From Nematostella vectensis (lineage: Eukaryota; Cnidaria; Anthozoa; Actiniaria; Edwardsiidae): 64,000 nt of DNA. How positions within the stretch are numbered: the first letter of the stretch is position 1; each line of letters starts with the position of its first letter. The stretch is from the NCBI RefSeq assembly GCF_932526225.1, contig NC_064046.1, positions 310,001 to 374,000 of the forward strand, written 5' to 3'. Under the pieces are notes generated by a model. That model was given only the letters and a program-made list of their open reading frames with translations, had not been told where the DNA came from and did not search any database. Below are positions 55,101 through 64,000 of this stretch, in pieces. The translations under genes were made by a program, and so were the position numbers.

Positions 55101-58100
55101 TCCTGTACATTTTAGACTTCGGGATGCTGGCTTTAACCAATGTCTTTTCGTCCTCTCCGCACTTGGGAGAACGAAAACGGTTGGCTGCTAAACCTTCGGC
55201 CATAGCTCAAGCTTCTCTGGCCGAATGAATGATCTTGCGTCGCATAACAAATAACAAAATGTACTTATTGTATTTCCTTTGAGAAAAAGCAGGTTGTGAT
55301 TGGACACAAACTTCTCGCCATTGTTTGGTCAATAGTTTGAAAAGCACTTTTGCGTTCCGTTCATGCCGCCTTTTACAATTTGTGCAAAATTGCGATTACA
55401 TCGTGACTTTATTTGGTAAAAACTTTGAAAAGCCATATAAAAAACTTGTGCTTCGTGTTTCATCAGGGATTCCAAACACCCTCGACACGATAAAAGCACT
55501 CGGCCGCAGACGGCCTCGTCCTTTCATCTCTCTCGGTGTTTGGAATCCCCAATGAAACACTCGCACTCGTTTTTCATATATTACATGTAATTCTTTCAGT
55601 TCTTCTATAGCAATATGGAATTAAGTACAAATCTAAGTACCGAGAATAGCATAGCATATTATAGTTAAAGAGGGCAAATGAAGGTGAATGAGGGCTAAGT
55701 GTAGGCACAGGTACGGGTGTACTTATAGATGCTATTCTTTCAGTTCTTCTATAGCAATCTGGCATGAAGAACACACCTAAGCATCGAGCATAGCATATCA
55801 TAGCTAAAGAGGGCAAATGAAGGTAAATGAGGGCTACGTGTAGGCACAAGTATGGGTGTACTTATAGATGCAATTCTTTCAATCATTCTATAGCAATCTG
55901 GCATGAAGTACATATCTAAGCATCGAGCATAGCATATCATAGCTAAAGAGGGCAAATGGAGGTAAAGAAGGGCTACGTGTAGGAACAGGTATGGGTGTAC
56001 TTATAGATGCAGTTCTTTTAGTCATTCTATAGCAATCTGGCATTAAGTACATAACTAAGCATCGAGCATAGCATATCATAGCAAAAGAGGGCAGATAAAG
56101 GTAAATGAAGGCTACGTGTAGGCACAAGTACGGTTGTACTTATAGATGCAATTCTTCCAGTCTTTCTATGTCAATCTGACATGAAGTACACATCTAGGCA
56201 TCGAGCATAGCATGTCATAGCTAAAGAGGTGGAATGTGTGTTGAAGATAACCCCTATTTATAATCATGGGTTGGACTGCATTGTCTTTTAGTTTTATGCA
56301 CAGGCAGCCACACTTGATAAAGATTAGAAATAAACTCATGCCATGTATAATATTTTCTATAAATAAGCAATGTTTCCATCCTGTTCCTCGCTCAGTGTAT
56401 TGGCCCTGACCTTCAGGCTATGCCTTGAAATCTCTAATCGTCACTTTTCAAACTCATTAATTATTCATGAATGCATTAGCCAATGAGTGGAGAGGATATG
56501 GGTCACATGCATGGGTCTTGATACCCAATGAAAACCCGGATGAACATCACTAGTGATTTGGATATGTGATCCATGTGAAGTTCATCTGGGTTCCCATTGG
56601 ATATCAAGATCCATACATGTAACCCAAATAGAACAATAACATCAATGACAATTTTATTTATCTTAATTTTAAACACACAATTGGTCAATTGGTTAAATCA
56701 AGGAAACCAAATCAAGCCTAGAAAACAGCAGGTAGTCATACCTTTTTTCGTTCACAATTATGGTAACATCACAATTTGAACAAGAATGATGCAGAGTGTA
56801 AAATTGAACTGAAGCCTTTGTCTACTTTATTACACGCCGACTCTAAACTCTAAATATTGACCGTTTCTTCCTTCTCAGAAACTTTACTTTCTGGCCTTAA
56901 AAGATTGGAAACTTTGCTAACCTGTACTCCTGTACATTTTAGACTTTGAGATGCTGGCTTTAACCAATGTCTTTTCGTCCTCTCCGCACTTGGGAGAACG
57001 AAAACGGTTGGCTGCTAAACCTTCGGCCATAGCTCAAGCTTCTCTGGCCGAATGAATGATCTTGCGTCGCATAACAAATAACAAAATGTACTTATTGTAT
57101 TTCCTTTGAGAAAAAGCAGGTTGTGATTGGACACAAACTTCTCGCCATTGTTTGGTCAATAGTTTGAAAAGCACTTTTGCGTTCCGTTCATGCCGCCTTT
57201 TACAATTTGTGCAAAATTGCGATTACATCGTGACTTTATTTGGTAAAAACTTTGAAAAGCCATATAAAAAACTTGTGCTTCGTGTTTCATCAGGGATTCC
57301 AAACACCCTCGACACGATAAAAGCACTCGGCCGCAGACGGCCTCGTCCTTTCATCTCTCTCGGTGTTTGGAATCCCCAATGAAACACTCGCACTAGTTTT
57401 TCATATATTACATGTAATTCTTTCAGTTCTTCTATAGCAATATGGAATTAAGTACAAATCTAAGTATCGAGAATAGCATAGCATATTATAGTTAAAGAGG
57501 GCAAATGAAGGTGAATGAGGGCTACGTGTAGGCACAGGTACGGATGTACTTATAGATGCTATTCTTTCAGTTCTTCTATAGCAATCTGGCATGAAGTACA
57601 CACCTAAGCATCGAGCATAGCATATCATAGCTAAAGAGGGCAAATGAAGGTAAATGAGGGCTACGTGTAGGCACAAGTATGGGTGTACTTATAGATGCAA
57701 TTCTTTCAATCATTCTATAGCAATCTGGCATGAAGTACACATCTAAGCATAGAGAATAGCATATCATAGCTAAAAAGGGCAAATGAAGGTCAATGAGGGC
57801 TACGTGTAGGCCCAAGTATAGGTGTACTTATAGATGCAATTCTTTCAATCATTCTATAGCAATCTGGCATAAAGTACACATCTAAGCATAGAGCATAGCA
57901 TATCATAGCTAAAAAGGGCAAATGAAGGTAAATGAGGGCTACGTGTAGGCCCAAGTATAGGTGTACTTATAGATGCAATTCTTTCAATCATTCTATAGCA
58001 ATCTGGCATGAAGTACATATATAAGCATCGAGCATATCATATCATAGCTAAAGAGTTCAAATGCAGGTGGATGCGGGCTAAGTGTAGGACCAGGTACGGG

Positions 58101-61100
58101 TGTACTTATAGATGCAATTCTTCCAGTCTTTCTATGTCAATCTGACATGAAGTACACATCTAGGCATCGAGCATAGCATGTCATAGCTAAAGAGGTGGAA
58201 TGTGTGTTGAAGATAACCCCTATTTATAATCATGGGTTGGACTGTATTGTCTTTTAGTTTTATGCACAGGCAGCCACACTTGATAAAGATTAGAAATAAA
58301 CTCATGCCATGTATAATATTTTCTATAAATAAGCAATGTTTCCATCCTGTTCCTCGCTCAGTGTATTGGCCCTGACCTTCAGGCTATGCCTTGAAATCTC
58401 TAATCGTCACTTTTCAAACTCATTAATTATTCATGCATGCATTAGCCAATGAGTGGAGAGGATATGGGTCACATGCATGGGTCTTGATACCCAATGAAAA
58501 CCCGGATGAACATCACTAATGATTTGGATATGTGATCCAACCCACTTGTGAAGTTCATCTGGGTTCCCATTGGATATCAAGATCCATACATGTAACCCAA
58601 ATAGAACAATAACATCAATGACAATTTTATTTATCTTAATTTTAAACACACAATTGGTCAATTGGTTAAATCAAGGAAACCAAATCAAGCCTAGAAAACA
58701 GCAGGTAGTCATACCTTTTTTCGTTCACAATTATGGTAACATCACAATTTGAACAAGAATGATGCAGAGTGTAAAATTGAACTTAAGCCTTTGTCTACTT
58801 TATTACACTCCGACTCTAAACTCTAAATATTGACCGTTTCTTCCTTCTCAGAAACTTTACTTTCTGGCCTTAAAAGATTGGAAACTTTGCTAACCTGTAC
58901 TCCTGTACATTTTAGACTTCGGGATGCTGGCTTTAACCAATGTCTTTTCGTCCTCTCCGCACTTGGGAGAACGAAAACGGTTGGCTGCTAAACCTTCGGC
59001 CATAGCTCAAGCTTCTCTGGCCGAATGAATGATCTTGCGTCGCATAACAAATAACAAAATGTACTTATTGTATTTCCTTTGAGAAAAAGCAGGTTGTGAT
59101 TGGACACAAACTTCTCGCCATTGTTTGGTCAATAGTTTGAAAAGCACTTTTGCGTTCCGTTCATGCCGCCTTTTACAATTTGTGCAAAATTGCGATTACA
59201 TCGTGACTTTATTTGGTAAAAACTTTGAAAAGCCATATAAAAAACTTGTGCTTCGTGTTTCATCAGGGATTCCAAACACCCTCGACACGATAAAAGCACT
59301 CGGCCGCAGACGGCCTCGTCCTTTCATCTCTCTCGGTGTTTGGAATCCCCAATGAAACACTCGCACTCGTTTTTCATATATTACATGTAATTCTTTCAGT
59401 TCTTCTATAGCAATATGGAATTAAGTACAAATCTAAGTATCGAGAATAGCATAGCATATTATAGTTAAAGAGGGCAAATGAAGGTGAATGAGGGCTAAGT
59501 GTAGGCACAGGTACGGGTGTACTTATAGATGCTATTCTTTCAGTTCTTCTATAGCAATCTGGCATGAAGAACACACCTAAGCATCGAGCATAGCATATCA
59601 TAGCTAAAGAGGGCAAATGAGGGTAAATGAGGGCTACGTGTAGGCACAAGTATGGGTGTACTTATAGATGCAATTCTTGGTCCCAACTCTTCCAGTCTTT
59701 CTATGTCAATCTGACATGAAGTACACAACTAGGCATCGAGCATAGCATGTCATAGCGAAAAAGGGCAAATGAAGGTAAATGAGGGCTACGTGTGGGCACA
59801 AGTACGGGTGTACTTATAGATGCAATTCTTTCAATCATTCTATAGCAATCTGGCATGAAGTACATATCTAAGCATCGAGCATAGCATATCATAGCAAAAG
59901 AGGGCAGATAAAGGTAAATGAAGGCTACGTGTAGGCACAAGTACGGGTGTACTTATAGATGCAATTCTTTCAATCATTCTATAGCAATCTGGCATGAAGT
60001 ACATATCTGAGTATCGAGCATAGCATATCATAGCTAAAGAGGGCAAATGGAGGTAAAGAAGGGCTACGTGTAGGAACAGGTATGGGTGTACTTATAGATG
60101 CAATTCTTTCAGTCATTCTATAGCAATCTGGCATTAAGTACATACCTAAGCATCGAGCATAGCATATCATAGCAAAAGAGGGCAGATAAAGGTAAATGAA
60201 GGCTACGTGTAGGCACAAGTACGGGTGTACTTATAGATGCAATTCTTCCAGTCTTTCATTGTCAATCTGACATGAAGTACACAACTAGGCATCGAGCATA
60301 GCATGTCATAGCTAAAGAGGTGGAATGTGTGTTGAAGATAACCCCTATTTATAATCATGGGTTGGACTGTATTGTCTTTTAGTTTTATGCACAGGCAACC
60401 ACACTTGATAAAGATTAGAAATAAACTCATGCCATGTATAATATTTTCTATAAATAAGCAATGTTTCCATCCTGTTCCTCGCTCAGTGTATTGGCCCTGA
60501 CCTTCAGGCTATGCCTTGAAATCTCTAATCGTCACTTTTCAAACTCATTAATTATTCATGCATGCATTAGCCAATGAGTGGAGAGGATATGGGTCACATG
60601 CATGGGTCTTGATACCCAATGAAAACCCGGATGAACATCACTAATGATTTGGATATGTGATCCAACCCACTTGTGAAGTTCATCTGGGTTCCCATTGGAT
60701 ATCAAGATCCATGCATGTAACCCAAATAGAACAATAACATCAATGACAATTTTATTTATCTTAATTTTAATCACACAATTGGTCAATTGGTTAAATCAAG
60801 GAAACCAAATCAAGCCTAGGAAACAGCAGGTAGTCATACCTTTTTTCGTTCACAATTATGGTAACATCACAATTTGAACATGAATGATGCAGAGTGTAAA
60901 ATTGAACTTAAGCCTTTGTCTACTTTATTACACTCCGACTCTAAACTCTAAATATTGACCGTTTCTTCCTTCTCAGAAACTTTACTTTCTGGCCTTAAAA
61001 GATTGGAAACTTTGCTAACCTGTACTCCTGTACATTTTAGACTTTGAGATGCTGGCTTTAACCAATGTCTTTTCGTCCTCTCCGCACTTGGGAGAACGAA

Positions 61101-62160
61101 AACGGTTGGCTGCTAAACCTTCGGCCATAGCTCAAGCTTCTCTGGCCGAATGAATGATCTAGCGTCGCATAACAAATAACAAAATGTACTTATTGTATTT
61201 CCTTTGAGAAAAAGCAGGTTGTGATTGGACACAAACTTCTCGCCATTGTTTGGTCAATAGTTTGAAAAGCACTTTTGCGTTCCGTTCATGCCGCCTTTTA
61301 CAATTTGTGCAAAATTGCGATTACATCGTGACTTTATTTGGTAAAAACTTTGAAAAGCCATATAAAAAACTTGTGCTTCGTGTTTCATCAGGGATTCCAA
61401 ACACCCTCGACACGATAAAAGCACTCGGCCGCAGACGGCCTCGTCCTTTCATCTCTCTCGGTGTTTGGAATCCCCAATGAAACACTCGCACTCGTTTTTC
61501 ATATATTACATGTAATTCTTTCAGTTCTTCTATAGCAATATGGAATTAAGTACAAATCTAAGTATCTAGAATAGCATAGCATATTATAGTTAAAGAGGGC
61601 AAATGAAGGTGAATGAGGGCTAAGTGTAGGCACAGGTACGGGTGTACTTATAGATGCTATTCTTTCAGTTCTTCTATAGCAATCTGGCATGAAGAACACA
61701 CCTAAGCATCGAGCATAGCATATCATAGCTAAAGAGGGCAAATGAAGGTAAATGAGGGCTACGTGTAGGCACAAGTATGGGTGTACTTATAGATGCAATT
61801 CTTTCCATCATTCTATAGCAATCTGGCATGAAGTACATATCTGAGCATCGAGCATAGCATATCATAGCTAAAGAGGGCAAATGAAGGTAAATGAGGGCTA
61901 AGTGTAGAAACAGGTATGGGTGTACTTATAGATGCAATTCTTCCAGTCTTGCTATGTCAATCTGACATGAAGTACACATCTAGGCATCGAGCATAGCATG
62001 TTCATAGCTAAAGAGGTGGAAGGTGTGTTGAAGATAACCCCTATTTATAATCATGGGTTGGACTGTATTGTCTTTTAGTTTTATGGCAGCCACCTTTTAT
62101 AAAGATTAGAAATATTCATGTCATGTATACTTTTTTTCTATAAATAAGCAATGTCTTGAC
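52165..62160 (+). repeat. Composite array B: 139-bp satellite blocks alternating with five ~1.2-kb cores
   Basis: Core copies lie at about 52700-53890, 54393-55585, 56228-57412, 58194-59385 and 60318-61510, with a truncated sixth at 62022-62160. They are near-identical. A fixed point in the core recurs at 53630, 55325, 57152, 59125 and 61250 (spacings 1695, 1827, 1973, 2125). The intervening 139-bp monomers number about 4, 5, 6 and 7. Each core has a ~970-bp inner element (for example 52918-53889) with internal inverted repeats: a GGGATTCCAAACACC / GGTGTTTGGAATCCC pair and an AACCCGGATGAACATC-type pair. Short frames repeat with the units and are not genes. Confidence 0.92.
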
Positions 62161-63144
62161 ATCTCTTATTGTCACATCAAAGCGTTTGCGAAGCCTAGAT
62201 CCCACCAACATCTATTAGGGGGTGCTTTAGGATTTTCCCGATTCTGTTATCTTTAAGGGGTTTCCACGCCCGGGGAGGAGGATTTTTCCGATTCATGCTA
62301 GATTGTTGTTGACCACGCTATAGCTTATTGCAATCCCTTAGGTTTAAAATGGATTTTGCTTTAGAGCACCTCCGTCTGTTTTTCTCGAAATCCCCCCTCT
62401 GGGAGAGGGGGGATTTCGCACCAACTTTGTGTTCTATAAATGAGCAATATCTATAATATCGATGTCAGAACTACCTCGATTGCATCATTATTGCATTTGT
62501 TTTGATGAAAAGCAGCCCTCAAGATCAGGCATTACTTATCAAGTCCAATAAGAATTGATTCGGGAGTGTTGCATGACTACGATACTAGCGATTGCCGTAA
62601 GCTTGCGATTGTAAGTTTGTATAATATACTCGAATTTAGTTTCTTATCTTTTATTCATTTTCTTGGAAGATAAATATTTTTAGGACAATTTATAAATTTA
62701 TATTGTGACGTTAACTTAAAAATGCAAAATACTAGAAACTATTACGTATTAGGTAAAGAGTAGGAACTTAACCTTTGAAAGCCTGTTAGCCCAGAAAATG
62801 GAACTCACGTATATTAGACGCCATTGTTTTCGTGAACCGTTCCAAATGTTAATGCATGAAAATAAAGGAAGTCGTTTGTTTCATCTTAATTTTCACGCAT
62901 TTACATTTAAATGGTCGTAGCAGGGGGTGGGGCACTGGGGGAACGTGTCCCCTAATATTATGGAAAAATAAAAGAAAATGACCAGTATGGGCATGGATGT
63001 GCCCCCCCCCCAATATTTTCTTAATGTTTCTGTATTGTGCCCCTCCAATATTTGGAGGCTGCTACGGCCCTGATTTAGGACGTTACATAAAAAACGGTGT
63101 TCAAGCTAGGCCTTAGACATTAATTCATTCCTGTTTCTATCAGT
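62160..63144. other. Right flank of array B; no gene seen
   Basis: Block 62200-62400 resembles 47590-47800 in the same orientation (motifs TTTTTCCGATTC, GTTGACCACGC, CTTAGGGTTAAAAT-like and CTGTCTGTTTTT). The rest is AT-rich without coding signals. Confidence 0.5.
62389..62419. repeat. Perfect hairpin GAAATCCCCCCTCT...AGAGGGGGGATTTC
   Basis: Fourteen-base arms around a GGG loop, located just right of array B in a block that resembles 47590-47800 on the other side. Confidence 0.8.
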
Positions 63145-63740
63145 TCACAGTTCATAGTGAAATTCACTAGTGTCTCTTCCTTTTCTCTCGTGGTCTTCCC
63201 TGAGATCCAATGGTTCTTCGACCTCATCTTCATCCTCTGCGTCATCTCTCCGCACGTCTGGTTCGTTTAGCTCACCGTGTATGGGTCCATGTGGAGGCTC
63301 GCATCGAAGAGCGATCGCTTTGAGATTGTCAAATGGCACGTTCTTGATATCTTCAACCGTCACAAAGCCCTTTTTCTCCTTATCTAGATATTTGGCGAAC
63401 AACTTTACCGGGTCACGCTTCAACTTTCTCTCGTCATCTTCCTCAAGCTCGAATGTTTCATCGATGAAACGTTGAAAAAGATCAGCGGTGAGTTGAGTGA
63501 CCCCCACCTCGCCCATTTGTCTTATTATGTTATGGCGGAAGTTTTCCACGTTCTGGTATCCCATGGGTACGACCTTGTCTCCCTTCTTATATGTCCAGTG
63601 CACTCGCATCTCACTCAGTGGTTTGTATTCAAAGGTCTCGTTCTCACACCCGTCAGCCTCGAAGGTGTTGTCAACGGAAGCCGTGAAGAGCATGGTTGCG
63701 GAGATGCTGCGCCCGTACGAGCGAACCTGATGGATGTAGC
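63145..63740 (-). CDS. Terminal exon of an unidentified acidic, EF-hand-like, possibly ER-lumenal protein (partial)
   Basis: A 596-bp exon with acceptor at 63740/63741 (GTCCAG on minus) reads about 197 codons to TGA. I do not recognise the family. Visible features: a segment with an N-glycosylation sequon in GCENETFEY, a helical middle part, one EF-hand-like 12-residue loop DKEKKGFVTVED, a strongly acidic tail (runs of D/E from about residue 165), and the C-terminus EFHYEL, which resembles KDEL-type retrieval signals. A secretory-pathway Ca2+-binding or chaperone-like role is a guess from these features. Balanced composition and lack of repeats make it a real exon rather than a chance frame. 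Upstream exons would lie beyond the right edge. Confidence 0.7.
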
Positions 63741-64000
63741 CTGGACAAAAAAGGGGAGAAGAAATTAGCAGGCATCGACCAGATAGAGATGAACAGGCGT
63801 GTCCCCTGGTGGGAGGGGGTGAGCAGTCATAGGTATCATATGAAAAAAGCATAGTATTTAACGATGTTTTAAAGAATGTCCATCACCCACTCCTTTGTTT
63901 ATCATTGAAAAAACGGATTTATTCGCAAGGAAACTTCAAAATAACAGTTTAATAATGAAGTCTAATATGTTATTATTAAGTATATTTGAATGAAAATATC

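Noticed and set aside
52201-61880. Many 60-91 codon frames repeating with the array
   Set aside because: They recur with the 139-bp monomer or the core, on both strands, with no known domain; treated as satellite shadows.

Overview
The window looks like nuclear DNA of a cnidarian, most likely a sea anemone such as Nematostella vectensis (inference, no search run). The reasons are compact spliceosomal introns with GT-AG borders, an astacin protease with two C-terminal ShKT domains, CR1/L2-like retrotransposon remains, many small TIR elements and abundant minisatellites. There is no prokaryotic organisation, and nearly all of the long open frames are minisatellites read as protein.

Five genes can be supported. 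(1) A HEATR3/Syo1-type ribosomal-protein import adaptor lies on the minus strand at 495-9636, with its 3' part beyond the left edge. (2) A complete alanine aminotransferase (GPT) lies on the plus strand at 13508-22396 (13 exons, 509 aa). (3) A complete secreted astacin metalloprotease lies on the minus strand at 23588-32260 (8 exons, 383 aa) and is convergent with GPT. (4) A complete GDP-mannose 4,6-dehydratase (GMDS) lies on the plus strand at 36125-46472 (14 exons, 358 aa) and is divergent from the astacin. (5) The last exon of an unidentified acidic, EF-hand-like, probably ER-lumenal protein lies on the minus strand at 63145-63740. The genes have unrelated roles (ribosome biogenesis, amino-acid metabolism, extracellular proteolysis, GDP-fucose synthesis), so no functional cluster is implied. 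All exon models for genes 1-4 close in phase.

Region 46.5-63.1 kb has no convincing gene. It holds a 139-bp satellite family interleaved with five copies of a ~1.2-kb core. The number of 139-bp monomers between cores rises from 4 to 7 across the array, and a LINE is inserted into a satellite monomer. A reverse-oriented relative of the core sits in a GPT intron.

The main observation is a recurring architecture at exon edges. At ten exon/intron borders in all four spliced genes, the border itself (exon tail plus donor, or acceptor plus exon head) lies inside a tandem repeat, so the intron carries from one to about two dozen extra copies of the splice site. Unit lengths are 17 to about 90 bp and ages differ, from near-identical to strongly diverged, so this looks like a repeated process. 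In GMDS and in the astacin, some extra donors are in frame and could lengthen the protein at the active-site region.
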